Assembly: GCA_041663565.1 (NCBI GenBank)
Contig: JBAYMJ010000001.1
Span: 26,107-90,106 of the forward strand
Origin: CAINOH01 sp041663565
Lineage (GTDB): Archaea > Micrarchaeota > Micrarchaeia > Norongarragalinales > CAINOH01
Direction: 5' to 3'
DNA length: 64,000 nt
The position numbers were made by a program, and so were the translations under genes. Position 1 is the first letter of the stretch; the number at the start of each line of letters is the position of its first letter. The notes below the pieces were generated by a model that was given only the letters and a program-made list of their open reading frames with translations, did no database searches and was not told where the DNA came from. Below, one piece after another: positions 41,732 to 49,979 of the stretch.

Positions 41732-42952
41732 TCAGCTTGGCTCGGACAGTTTGTGCTTTGATGAGTATGAATTGGGCTTGTCGGGGTCCACCCGGAAGCG
41801 CGGGTCCTTGTCGGTAATCGTTACTGGGATGGAAAAAAACGAGATTGCGTTTTCGCTGCTGAGGTCCCCCGAGTAAGTGACGAGGCCATTCGAGCAGGTA
41901 ATCGTCCCGCCCTTCTGCGTGACCGTGAAGTCGAACTGCTTGAACTTGTCTACCGAGAACAGGTAACGGCATGATTCCTTGTTTGCTTCAAGATAAGTCG
42001 TGGCGTCAATTTGGGGGACGGACTGCTTGCTGCTTGGGGCCGAAGGGGCTGAAGCGGCGTTGCTGTTCAAGTACTGGGTTATCGCGAATATCCGGAACGA
42101 CGCGTCGTTGTAGCGGTAAATCGGGTACTTGATGGAAACCTGGAACGATATTTTCCCAAGCACCGACGTGCGCACGGTGTTGCCTAGTGCGTCGGAAATC
42201 TGCATCCTCGGCATGGCCTTGTACACGTCCGGGTCGTTTATGTCAACCTTGAGATAGAACCCGCCGTTCTCGCACCCGCGTACCACCCGGCAGCTGCTGC
42301 CAGATGCGGGCAGGTCCACGCAGCACTGGTAGGGCGAATCCAGGTTTGCGGCATAATTCTGGCAGTCGAAAGTCGAGCCAGGAAGCAGGCGCTCGCAAAG
42401 GGCCCTGCCAGGACAAGGCCCGGTGCCGCTGCAGTTGCAGGTAAAGTCCCACGTCGCCGTCCCCTCGCCTGTTGACATCTCGAAGGAATCGAACTTCACC
42501 GGCGCGAAACTGAGGCCCTCGAAAACGTAAGGCTTGCGCACCTCGTTGAGAAGGTCGGAAAAGCCGTTGAGGAAGTTCTGGTTGCTGACTCCCGCGCTTA
42601 TGAGCTGGCCGCGCACGACACTTGCGATTGCATCGCATTTTCGGAGCCTGTCCGCCGCTGAAAACTCCTCTACGGTGTTTATCCCCTCCCAAGGCGCGCT
42701 TGAGATGAAGTCCTCGGTGTTCTGGCGCAAACCGTCCTGGAAGAAGCTCAGGAGGTCCGAGCGGTAAGTCTCAAGCATCGAGACCAGGCGGTTGTGGTAG
42801 GCATCGTCGCCAATCTGGCTTACTGCGCTCGCCTCGTCCTTCGAGAGGTTCACCGCATAGACTACGGCTATGAGGAATATCATCGTGCCCAAAAGGGGCG
42901 CCGCTATGAACGCGCGGTGCCGCGCCTCCTCCTTTTCAGTCCTGCGGTCCAT
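41732..42952 (-). CDS. Membrane-anchored exterior protein, archaeosortase partner by position
   Basis: A 406-residue protein with a transmembrane segment at ~15-36 (AFIAAPLLGTMIFLIAVVYAV) after a charged cytosolic start, then a helical stretch and a beta-rich exterior domain with a cluster of ~12 cysteines (CNCSGTGPCPGRALCERLL, CQNY, CCVDLP, CRVVRGCENG). The C terminus is hydrophilic and lacks a PGF-type sorting signal. Its ATG at 42952 overlaps the archaeosortase stop by 17 bases, so they are translated together. The fold is not recognised. Confidence 0.75.
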   Translation of the reverse strand: MDRRTEKEEARHRAFIAAPLLGTMIFLIAVVYAVNLSKDEASAVSQIGDDAYHNRLVSMLETYRSDLLSFFQDGLRQNTEDFISSAPWEGINTVEEFSAADRLRKCDAIASVVRGQLISAGVSNQNFLNGFSDLLNEVRKPYVFEGLSFAPVKFDSFEMSTGEGTATWDFTCNCSGTGPCPGRALCERLLPGSTFDCQNYAANLDSPYQCCVDLPASGSSCRVVRGCENGGFYLKVDINDPDVYKAMPRMQISDALGNTVRTSVLGKISFQVSIKYPIYRYNDASFRIFAITQYLNSNAASAPSAPSSKQSVPQIDATTYLEANKESCRYLFSVDKFKQFDFTVTQKGGTITCSNGLVTYSGDLSSENAISFFSIPVTITDKDPRFRVDPDKPNSYSSKHKLSEPS

Positions 42953-43463
42953 CCCAGTAATACCACACCGCGTAATACGTGGCCAAGAATACCACTAAGC
43001 TTGCCCTAAATAATACGTCGTGAAGGATTGACGACATCATCGGCGCCGAGCTTGAAAAGAAGTAGAGCACGAGGTAGATGCGGATTGCGTTGAACGCAAG
43101 GATGAGGAGCGTGCCCGCTGCAAAACCCATCGCCCTGCGCCGCAGCGTGCGGTCCTCCGAGGCGAAGATTATTCCAAAAAGCACGGCAATCTCAATTCCC
43201 GCGCCGCAGTAGTCGGCGATGTGGGCGTTGCCGCCGTCGAAGGAAACCACCGGATCGGAAAGGGAATAATCGACCGTGGCGCTCCGTCCTGAAAGGCCCA
43301 AAAGGAATGCGGAAGAGCCTGCGGCAAGGGACTTGAGCCCGTGCGAGCTTGAAAGCAGCAGATAAGCCGCGCCGGCCAGGACGGCGAACCAAACGAGGAA
43401 TTTTAAAGCTTTGAACACAGTAGCCTTGCTATCCAGTATTCGGTGGGAACAATGCGCAGGCAT
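42936..43463 (-). CDS. Archaeosortase/exosortase-family membrane transpeptidase
   Basis: A 175-residue polytopic protein with the exosortase/archaeosortase catalytic triad: Cys86 in ADYCGAGIEIAV, Arg128 in LAFNAIRIYLV and His148 in SSILHDVLF, each in the family context. These enzymes cut and re-anchor surface proteins outside the membrane. The ATG at 43463 is chosen; a GTG at 43418 is the main alternative. Longer open sequence upstream is only the antisense of leuS. It overlaps the downstream exterior protein, and the three giant surface proteins lie beyond. No target with a clear PGF-CTERM-like tail is present in the window. Confidence 0.83.
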   Translation of the reverse strand: MPAHCSHRILDSKATVFKALKFLVWFAVLAGAAYLLLSSSHGLKSLAAGSSAFLLGLSGRSATVDYSLSDPVVSFDGGNAHIADYCGAGIEIAVLFGIIFASEDRTLRRRAMGFAAGTLLILAFNAIRIYLVLYFFSSSAPMMSSILHDVLFRASLVVFLATYYAVWYYWDGPQD

Positions 43464-43614
43464 TTTTTTGCTCTTAGTCGTCACGTCGGACTTATTGCCG
43501 GCGGGCTTGCGTCTTGTTGAGCCGCGTCCCGAAGTAGCCAAAAAACAAATGCACCAATTGGCTTGTGGGAAGCGGACAATAAAGCTTTTACCAAAGGAAC
43601 AGAGTGGGTAGGAA
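43464..43614. promoter_or_regulatory. Divergent archaeosortase/leuS intergenic region
   Basis: For leuS, ATAAAGCTTTTA (~43577-43588) serves as TATA element ~30 bases before the ATG, with GGGTAGG as ribosome site. For the archaeosortase only an A/T-rich run next to the ATG is seen. No RNA gene is evident here. Confidence 0.4.
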
Positions 43615-46590
43615 ATGGAAATGGACAACGAGCAGAAGGCACAGGAGAACCCGGCGGGGAGCGCGGCAACGGCGCAGCCCGAGGAAAAGAGGCTCATAGA
43701 CTTTGCAGCCATGGATTCCAAGTGGCAGGCCGAATGGGCGAAGGCAAAGCTCTTCGAGTCCAACCCCGACGAGAAGAGGCAGAAGTTCTTCATCACTTTC
43801 CCGTATCCTTACGTGAACGGGGCGCCGCACGTCGGGCACACCTACTCGTTCCTCCGCACCGACTCCGAAGCTCGCTACAAGAGGCTCAAGGGCTACAACG
43901 TGCTTTTCCCGCAGGGCTTCCACGCAACGGGCGAGCCGATTTTCGGAACCCTTGAGAGATTGCAGAAGGGCGACCAGAACCAGATTGACACTTTCAAGAA
44001 ATACGGGCTTACTGACGAGCAGATAAAGGAGTTCGCGAGGGGCCCGGAATTCGTCGCGAGATTTTGGATGGGCAAGTGGACCGAGCACCTCAAGGCCGCA
44101 GGAGCGTCCATCGACTGGCGCCGCACGTTCATCACCACCCAGATGACCCCGACGTATTCGCGCTTCATCGAATGGCAGTTCAACACCCTTCGCCGCAAGG
44201 GCTACGTCGTGCAGGGGACGCACCCGGTAGTGTGGTGCAGCCACGACCAGTCGCCGACAGGCGACCACGACAGGTACAAGGGCGAAGGCGAAAGCACCCA
44301 GGAGTTCTATGTAATCAAATTCACACTTGAAGACGGACGCATAATCGCGCCAGCCACGCTGCGGCCCGAAACAATCTTCGGGGTCACCTGCATGTTCCTA
44401 AACCCCAACGCCACGTACTACAACGTCCGCATAGGCGCGGACACGTGGATACTCTCCGCCGATGCGGCAAGGAAAATCGCGGACCAAAAGAGGGACGTCA
44501 AGGTTCCCAAGGAAGGGTTTTCGCCCAAGGAATTGTTCGGCAAGAAGTGCAAGAACCCGGTCACGGGCACCGAGGTAGTCATTCTTCCTGCCACTTTTGT
44601 AAAGACCGACCACGCTACGGGAATCGTGATGAGCGTGCCAGCGCACGCGCCTGCAGACTGGGCCACTGAAGAGGAACTGAAGAAGAACCCGAAGATGGTC
44701 ACTGATTACGGCGTTGATGCCTCGGCTCTTTCCTCACTAAAGCCGGTTGCAGTCATAAAAGTCCCAGGCTATTCGGAATTCCCGGCAAAGGACGCCTGCG
44801 ACAAGTTCAAAATCAAGAGCCAGAATGACGAGAAGAAGCTCGAGGACGCGAAGCACGAAATCTACAAGAAGGAGCACTACGAGGGCACAATGCTTGCCGT
44901 CTCCGGAAAGTACGAAGGAATGAAGGTGGACGACTGCAAGGACCAGCTTGTCAAGGACCTGCGTGCGGAGAAGAAGCTCGACTCGTTCTGGGAGACTACG
45001 GGCGAGGTAATCTGCCGCTGCATGAACAAGTGCCACGTCAAGATTCTGGAGAACCAGTGGTTCCTCAAGTTCTCGGACCTGGAATGGAAGGCCGACGTCA
45101 AGGAGTGCATCGGACAGATGCGCATGATTCCCGAAGAGGTGCGCCAGCAGTTTTACAACTGCGTGGACTGGCTTGAGAACAAGGCCTGCGCGCGAAGGAG
45201 CGGGATGGGAACGCCGCTTCCGTGGGACCCTGAGTGGAAGGTCGAGACGCTCTCGGACTCGGTCATCTACATGGCGTACTACACGATTGCCCGCATCATC
45301 AACGAAAAGAAGGTCGATGCAAGGCAGCTTCCCGACGCGGTGTTCGACTACATATTCCTCGGGATAGGCGACCCCAAGGAGCTCAAGAGCATCACAACTC
45401 TTTCGGACAAGACTATTGCGGAGATGAGGCGCGAGTTCCTCTACTACTACCCGCTCGACCTGCGCAACTCCGGGGTGGACCTGGTGCAGAACCACCTGAC
45501 GTTCATGCTCTTCCACCACACCGCCATCTTTGCAAAGGAGCACTGGCCAAGGGGCATCAGCGTCAACGGCTACGTGAACGTCGAAGGCGAAAAGATGAGC
45601 AAGAGCAAAGGGAACATCATCCCCATGTCGGACTTGGTGCAGAAGTACGGCGCTGATTTGGTGCGCATCAACATCGTCGCATCAAGCGAGGGGCTCTCGG
45701 ATGCCGACTGGAAGACGGACGCAATCAAGTCCTACCGCAGGGCAATCGAGGTCCTCTTTGAGACTGCTGAACTTCTGGAGACTCTTCCGAACACGCCGAA
45801 GCCCATCTACGCAAGGCCGGAAGAATTGCTTGAGAGCAAGGTCAACTCCGCAATCAAGATTGCCGACACAGCGTACGACAACATGCGCTTCCGCCAGGCT
45901 GGGTTCGAGCTTGTGCAGAACGGCATCGGCGCGCTCAAGGCCTACCGCCAGCACAAGGAATCAACCGGCGAGAAGTACAACCAGAAGGTCCTGCGTGCGT
46001 GCCTTGAAAAGCTCGTGATTGCAGTCGCACCGCTATTGCCGCACTCCTGCGAGGAAGTCTGGCACAAGCTGGGCAACACCACCTTTGCAAGCGTGGAAAA
46101 ATACCCTGCTGTCGAGGAGGACAAAATCAAGCCCGAGCTCTCCGCGCAGGAGGACTACGTGCAGGCTGTTGAGGAGGACATCCGAAAGATTGCCGACGTT
46201 GCGAAGATTACTCCCAAGAAGATTACCCTGATTACTGCGGCAGCGTGGAAGCAGGCCGAGCTTGAGAAGATTGCGGCTGAAATGGCCGCAGGCAAGCCGT
46301 TCGCCTTTGACTTGAAGATGAAGGAGCTGATGGCAAACGAGGACCTCAAGAAGGTCGCGCCCCAGGTCTCCGGCTTCTTGATGTCAGTCGGCAAGAAGGT
46401 GCACTCGTTCTCCGGCTACAAGAAAGCCGACGAGTTGACAATCCTTGAGTCCAAGGCATCGGGAATCGGCAAGAAGTTCGGCGACGCCACCGTGAAGGTG
46501 GTTTCGGAGGAGGACGCGGCAAAGGATGCCGCGCTTTCAAAGAAGGCCGAAAAGGCGATGCCGGGGAAGCCCGCCATACTGCTGGAATAA
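43615..46590 (+). CDS. leuS: Leucyl-tRNA synthetase, archaeal type
   Basis: A 991-residue class I synthetase that charges tRNA-Leu and edits mischarged tRNA. The HIGH motif is PHVGH at 71-75 within TFPYPYVNGAPHVGH. The editing (CP1) domain has the usual TLRPETIFGVTCMFLNP. KMSKS is perfect (VEGEKMSKSKGNIIPM, ~659). The archaeal/eukaryal architecture is clear from the C-terminal part (CEEVWHKLGN and a ~150-residue Lys-rich tail domain). Two starts are possible (43615 or 43621). A T-rich terminator follows. Confidence 0.97.
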   Translation: MEMDNEQKAQENPAGSAATAQPEEKRLIDFAAMDSKWQAEWAKAKLFESNPDEKRQKFFITFPYPYVNGAPHVGHTYSFLRTDSEARYKRLKGYNVLFPQGFHATGEPIFGTLERLQKGDQNQIDTFKKYGLTDEQIKEFARGPEFVARFWMGKWTEHLKAAGASIDWRRTFITTQMTPTYSRFIEWQFNTLRRKGYVVQGTHPVVWCSHDQSPTGDHDRYKGEGESTQEFYVIKFTLEDGRIIAPATLRPETIFGVTCMFLNPNATYYNVRIGADTWILSADAARKIADQKRDVKVPKEGFSPKELFGKKCKNPVTGTEVVILPATFVKTDHATGIVMSVPAHAPADWATEEELKKNPKMVTDYGVDASALSSLKPVAVIKVPGYSEFPAKDACDKFKIKSQNDEKKLEDAKHEIYKKEHYEGTMLAVSGKYEGMKVDDCKDQLVKDLRAEKKLDSFWETTGEVICRCMNKCHVKILENQWFLKFSDLEWKADVKECIGQMRMIPEEVRQQFYNCVDWLENKACARRSGMGTPLPWDPEWKVETLSDSVIYMAYYTIARIINEKKVDARQLPDAVFDYIFLGIGDPKELKSITTLSDKTIAEMRREFLYYYPLDLRNSGVDLVQNHLTFMLFHHTAIFAKEHWPRGISVNGYVNVEGEKMSKSKGNIIPMSDLVQKYGADLVRINIVASSEGLSDADWKTDAIKSYRRAIEVLFETAELLETLPNTPKPIYARPEELLESKVNSAIKIADTAYDNMRFRQAGFELVQNGIGALKAYRQHKESTGEKYNQKVLRACLEKLVIAVAPLLPHSCEEVWHKLGNTTFASVEKYPAVEEDKIKPELSAQEDYVQAVEEDIRKIADVAKITPKKITLITAAAWKQAELEKIAAEMAAGKPFAFDLKMKELMANEDLKKVAPQVSGFLMSVGKKVHSFSGYKKADELTILESKASGIGKKFGDATVKVVSEEDAAKDAALSKKAEKAMPGKPAILLE

Positions 46591-46595
46591 TCCCT

Positions 46596-46618
46596 TCCTG
46601 ATTATTTTTTTTTATTTT
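46596..46618 (+). terminator. T-run terminator after leuS
   Basis: TTATTTTTTTTTATTTT follows the leuS stop within ten bases, a typical archaeal oligo-T terminator. The tract overlaps the stop of the convergent small gene. Confidence 0.6.
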
Positions 46619-46821
46619 ACTCCAAGCTTGGTCAGCGCGCGCCTTGTCGTCACAAGAAGACGTTCCTTCCTGTTCAGCGAGGCGTTTGTACGTGAAAGCA
46701 CGCTGCCAGGAATTAGTTTTCCTGCCGAAGCAAACTTCACCAAGTCCTGGTCGCGCTGGACTTTCTCCTCGGCGTTTGTCTGAATCCTGTTGAGCCCCGA
46801 CTTCACCCGTTCTAAAGCCAT
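46612..46821 (-). CDS. Unrecognised 69-residue basic helical protein
   Basis: The ATG at 46821 is preceded by TTGGAGGCAG, a strong Shine-Dalgarno, which supports a real gene. The product is helical and basic (LERVKSGLNRIQTNAEEKV; ending RRALTKLGVK). It starts 18 bases after nnrD ends, so it is in that operon. No family is recognised. Confidence 0.6.
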   Translation of the reverse strand: MALERVKSGLNRIQTNAEEKVQRDQDLVKFASAGKLIPGSVLSRTNASLNRKERLLVTTRRALTKLGVK

Positions 46822-46839
46822 CAAAACTGCCTCCAAGAA

Positions 46840-47718
46840 CTACCTGTGAATTATTACGGAGTGAATTTCCTTTATAACGTCAGTGGGCTTTGTGGACTCG
46901 CCAAACTTATGCGCAGCCCTGCGCCCCGCCCGGCCGTAGATGTAGGCGGCTGTCGCGGCAGCCTCGAACGCGGGAAGGTTTTTTGCCAGAAGAGCTGCGC
47001 AGATTCCCGCGAGCACGTCGCCGTGGCCGCCCTTGGTTAGGTAGGGCGAGCCTTCGTAGTCAAGCATCACCTTCCCGTCTGCGTCCGCGATGACGTCAAC
47101 AGCTCCCTTGAGAAGCACGACTGCGGAGTATTTTTTTGCGGCAATGGTTGCGGCGTCAATGCGCTTCCCCAAGTCGTCGGCAGAAATGGATTCAACCCCC
47201 AGCAGGGCCGCAAGCTCGCCTGCGTGGGGAGTGAGTACCGCAATCCTGCCCTTGAAGGAGACGGGGTATTCCGCTATGAACCTAAGCGCGTCGGCGTCAA
47301 CTACAACCGGAAGGCCTGACTGCTTGAGCAAGGCAAGAACGGCCGAGCAGGTCTTTTGGTTCCGCGAAAGCCCCCCGCCCACCACCATCGCCTGGCTCTT
47401 TTTTGCATAAGTGACTATTTCCGACACAAACCCCGGCTCAAGATACTCGCAGTTCAGCGGGGGCGCGATTATCTCCGGCGCGTACGCTGCCGCGGTGTCA
47501 GCCGCGCGCTTGGGCGCAAGCAAGGTCACCAAGTCCGCACCGGCAGCGTAAGCGCCAAGGCAGTTGAAAATGGGCGAACCCGTGTACTCGCGGCTCCCGC
47601 CAACCGCGAGCACTTTCCCGAATTGGCCTTTTGAACACCAGAGTTTTCGGCGAGGATATGCGCTTGCCAGAAGCTCGTGCCCGGTCTTTGGGATTACTTC
47701 CTTGTGCTTAGTCGTCAT
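46840..47718 (-). CDS. nnrD: ADP-dependent NAD(P)H-hydrate dehydratase
   Basis: A 292-residue YjeF C-terminal/ribokinase-like enzyme that repairs hydrated NADH and NADPH. Seen are VLAVGGSREYTGSP, GADLVTLLAP, VVGGGLSRNQKT, PVVVDADALRF, VLTPHAGELAALLG and the nucleotide-binding GGHGDVLAG, where the family has GG(T/M)GDVLxG. The N-terminal epimerase domain (NnrE) is absent, so that activity must be elsewhere. It sits between the KH-domain gene and a small gene in one operon. Confidence 0.9.
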   Translation of the reverse strand: MTTKHKEVIPKTGHELLASAYPRRKLWCSKGQFGKVLAVGGSREYTGSPIFNCLGAYAAGADLVTLLAPKRAADTAAAYAPEIIAPPLNCEYLEPGFVSEIVTYAKKSQAMVVGGGLSRNQKTCSAVLALLKQSGLPVVVDADALRFIAEYPVSFKGRIAVLTPHAGELAALLGVESISADDLGKRIDAATIAAKKYSAVVLLKGAVDVIADADGKVMLDYEGSPYLTKGGHGDVLAGICAALLAKNLPAFEAAATAAYIYGRAGRRAAHKFGESTKPTDVIKEIHSVIIHR

Positions 47719-47758
47719 ATACGCCCGTCACGCTTCCCCTCTAGGTTACGCTTCCTTA

Positions 47759-48262
47759 TTACTCAAATACAACTGCAAATCGTTTCCCTTCGCACAGGTG
47801 CGAAAGCGCCCTTGCGACGGTGTCGCGGTGAACGGACAGCTTTCCGGCCTGGCTGCGCGGGACGCGCACCTTGTAAGTGTTTCCTGTTGCGGAGTATATC
47901 TGGTTTATCCCAAGGAGTGAGGCGGGGTTCAGCAGCTCGGAAGCGGCAGTATGCATCTCGGCCTTGGTGGATATGACTTTCACGCGGCGGTTGAGGGTGC
48001 TTGCAAGCTCCTTCACTACCCGGCCGCCCTTGCCTATCAAAAGCCCGGGCTCGGAGTGGCAGAATATGATTGCGGCGTGGCCGTCGTCGAGGCACTTGGA
48101 GACGTTGACTCCCGACAGGCCGTGCCTTTGCTGGTTCTTTGCTATGAATTGTGAAACCGAAAGGTCGAGCTGGCACAACTCGCCCTTATCCAGCTTGTCC
48201 CGGCACGATGCGCACAGGCTTTCGCCTGCGATGCACGCGTCGCAGAACGGCCCCGTGGCCAT
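47759..48262 (-). CDS. NusA-like KH-domain protein with N-terminal zinc finger
   Basis: A 167-residue archaeal protein. Residues 7-24 have a CxxC...CxxC zinc knuckle (FCDACIAGESLCASC). A KH domain follows with the GxxG loop GLLIGKGGRVVKEL (~residue 73), and a second KH-like half ends the protein. The family is annotated as NusA-like transcription factor and binds RNA. It heads an operon with nnrD; a TATA box (minus-strand CCTTTTTATTCC, ~48312-48323) lies ~55 bases upstream. Confidence 0.85.
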   Translation of the reverse strand: MATGPFCDACIAGESLCASCRDKLDKGELCQLDLSVSQFIAKNQQRHGLSGVNVSKCLDDGHAAIIFCHSEPGLLIGKGGRVVKELASTLNRRVKVISTKAEMHTAASELLNPASLLGINQIYSATGNTYKVRVPRSQAGKLSVHRDTVARALSHLCEGKRFAVVFE

Positions 48263-48299
48263 AGAGTCATTACAGCAGGGCAGGAAGAAAAAACAGTAG

Positions 48300-48439
48300 C
48301 AGCGCTGGCGGGGAATAAAAAGGCGGGAAAAATGGAGGAAGGAAAGGAAGATGAAAAAAGAAGGAGGAAAGATAAAACGAAAAGAAAATGGGAAAATGAA
48401 AAGGGAATAAAGACGGAAAAGACGAAGGGACGGCTAAGC
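48300..48439 (-). terminator. T-rich region downstream of alba
   Basis: On the minus strand, about 110 bases after the alba stop are nearly all pyrimidine with many T runs, acting as a spread-out terminator. Its left end contains the TATA box for the KH-domain gene. No gene is seen on either strand. Confidence 0.45.
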
Positions 48440-48856
48440 CTACGCTTCCGCCTCGGTAGCAAACCCCGCCGGCGGCTGGTCGGACGGCTGGTCGCGCGGC
48501 TGCCTTTCGACCTTCACCATCGGCCCGGAAAGCCCCATCGTGATTTCCATGCTCGAGACCTTGCTCATCGAGCCGTCCTCGCTCTGCAGCTCCTCCGTCG
48601 AGAGGTCGATGCCCTTAATGACGGCGTTGGGTATGAAGCGGTTCTTGATTATCTGCGAAACGTCAACTGCCTTGCTGATTGAACGGCCGCGCGCCTTGAC
48701 CTTGACTTCGGGCGAGCCGTTGTTGAACTGCATCACTACTGCCCAGACGTAGCTCATGACGCCCTTCTTTCCCACGTAGATTATGCCGTCCACGTGCATG
48801 CTGCTTCTTGGCGCGCCTGTGGGCTGCTGCTGTATTGCGGACTGCTCGGTTTCCAT
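48440..48856 (-). CDS. albA: Alba-family chromatin protein with extended tails
   Basis: The core matches Alba: IIYVGKKGVMSYVWAVVMQF with the paired DNA-contact lysines, EVKVKARGRSISKAVDVSQI, IKNRFIPNAV and SSMEITMG. Alba coats DNA and RNA in archaea. A usual Alba is ~90-97 residues; this one has 138, with a ~19-residue Gln/Pro N-terminal and a ~30-residue Pro/Gln/Glu C-terminal extension. A GAGGTG site lies upstream of the ATG, and a TATA box (GTATAAAA, ~48934-48941) ~80 bases upstream. Confidence 0.93.
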   Translation of the reverse strand: METEQSAIQQQPTGAPRSSMHVDGIIYVGKKGVMSYVWAVVMQFNNGSPEVKVKARGRSISKAVDVSQIIKNRFIPNAVIKGIDLSTEELQSEDGSMSKVSSMEITMGLSGPMVKVERQPRDQPSDQPPAGFATEAEA

Positions 48857-48929
48857 TCGGATGTTGCACCTCTGTGTATTGTGCCTGCGTGTAAGTTGCT
48901 GTAGCCGTGTGCGCCGAAAAGGCGCGCGT

Positions 48930-48945
48930 AGGTTTTATACATTCG
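48930..48945 (-). promoter_or_regulatory. TATA box of alba
   Basis: Minus-strand TGTATAAAACC stands ~80 bases before the ATG, giving an untranslated leader of about 50 bases. Confidence 0.5.
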
Positions 48946-48964
48946 GATGCTGGGGAATAAAAGA

Positions 48965-49417
48965 TTAAAGGAAGTCGGACACGTTCTTCCCGGAAAGCAT
49001 TCCCCGGGCGATTATCTCGTAGGAATCCAGGGCGCCCGCCTCGGAAAGCCTGCGCCTCAGCTGCCGGAGCTTGGAGGAAAGGGAGTGCTGGCACTTGATT
49101 GCGCTTGCAAGCGCGTCGCGCTCGTGGGCGTTTTTTGCGGCCAGCCCGCGGCACATCAGTTCCTTCTCGACGATTGGAAGCGACTTTGAAGGGCAATACA
49201 GCCGGGCGGAAAACGAGCGCTTGAGCTTCCGGGCGGCCTGCGAGGGCGGGTTCGTGTCGCAGGCTATGAATATCGGGGAATATTTCGCAAGGGACTCGAA
49301 AAGAAAGTCTCCTTGCGCGTCCTTTCTGCTTTTGATTTCGACGATTTCGCCGTCAAGGGTCATTACCGCGTAGGCGGAGGTTGAACCGGAGTCGATGCCT
49401 GCGATGAAGGACTGCAA
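48965..49417 (-). CDS. Short DUF460-like RNase H-fold protein
   Basis: A 150-residue protein matching only the RNase H/RuvC-like core of archaeal DUF460 (COG2433). Visible are FIAGIDSGSTSAYAVMTLDG for strand one with Asp, FIACDTNPPSQAARKLKRSF, CPSKSLPIVEKE and NAHERDALASAIKC for the helix carrying the last acidic residues. Family members are usually ~600 residues with coiled coil and further domains, all absent here. A nuclease role in RNA or DNA processing is inferred from the fold. The gene ends ~25 bases before the alba promoter. Confidence 0.78.
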   Translation of the reverse strand: MQSFIAGIDSGSTSAYAVMTLDGEIVEIKSRKDAQGDFLFESLAKYSPIFIACDTNPPSQAARKLKRSFSARLYCPSKSLPIVEKELMCRGLAAKNAHERDALASAIKCQHSLSSKLRQLRRRLSEAGALDSYEIIARGMLSGKNVSDFL

Positions 49418-49435
49418 CTAATCAACCGCACAAAC

Positions 49436-49843
49436 TCATCTTTTCTGCCCGGCCTCGTACATTGCACGGAGAATCCGTGTTTCCTGCGCTGCTGTCACGG
49501 GCTTGACTATGTACGCTCCTTTGAACGGGCCGTTGATGTTCTTCCCGTCAAAGAACGGGACGACCCTGGAGCCCGATGGCTTGTGGATTTTCCTCAACCG
49601 GGCGATTTCCTCCAAAGTCAATTGGTGGTACAGGCCCTTTTTCAGGACGCCTTCAATCCTCGTGCGGAAGGGCGCACCCGTACCGGCCACGCCGGATGGC
49701 TTGAACTCGGAGGATATTATCACCTTGCTGCCTTTTTCCAGTGGATGGCTTACAACGGCAGAGTACTTCCTGTGTTGGAAAACCTCTTCCCTTTCGACAT
49801 TGCCTACGGGAAAACCAACGATTGCCTCATTGAGCGGCGCCAT
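49436..49843 (-). CDS. Unrecognised 135-residue protein
   Basis: A soluble, basic protein mixing strands and helices (SKVIISSEFKPSGVAG, LTLEEIARLRKIHKPSG, GPFKGAYIVKPVTAAQ). No family is recognised. It ends 18 bases before the DUF460-like start and is probably cotranscribed with it. Confidence 0.62.
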   Translation of the reverse strand: MAPLNEAIVGFPVGNVEREEVFQHRKYSAVVSHPLEKGSKVIISSEFKPSGVAGTGAPFRTRIEGVLKKGLYHQLTLEEIARLRKIHKPSGSRVVPFFDGKNINGPFKGAYIVKPVTAAQETRILRAMYEAGQKR

Positions 49844-49979
49844 GAAAGATTCACCTGAAACGGGTTAGGCCTTGCGCTGAATAAAAATGGGACGCTAAAG
49901 ACGGGAAAAGAGGGAAAGAAAAAGAAGGCTTGAAAAGAAAATATTGGAAAGAAAAAAGAAGAAATTGGAAGGGGAGAAA
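49844..49979 (-). terminator. Pyrimidine-rich terminator region
   Basis: On the minus strand, after the stop of the gene at 49980, ~100 bases are dominated by T and C with runs of 4-6 T. There is no gene in this gap. Confidence 0.4.

Noticed and set aside
43464..43796. A longer archaeosortase start at 43796.
   Set aside because: The added 111 residues are simply the antisense of leuS and its promoter.
48332..48682. An open frame of 116 codons on the plus strand opposite alba.
   Set aside because: It is lysine/glutamate low complexity from the purine-rich strand of a terminator, followed by antisense alba.
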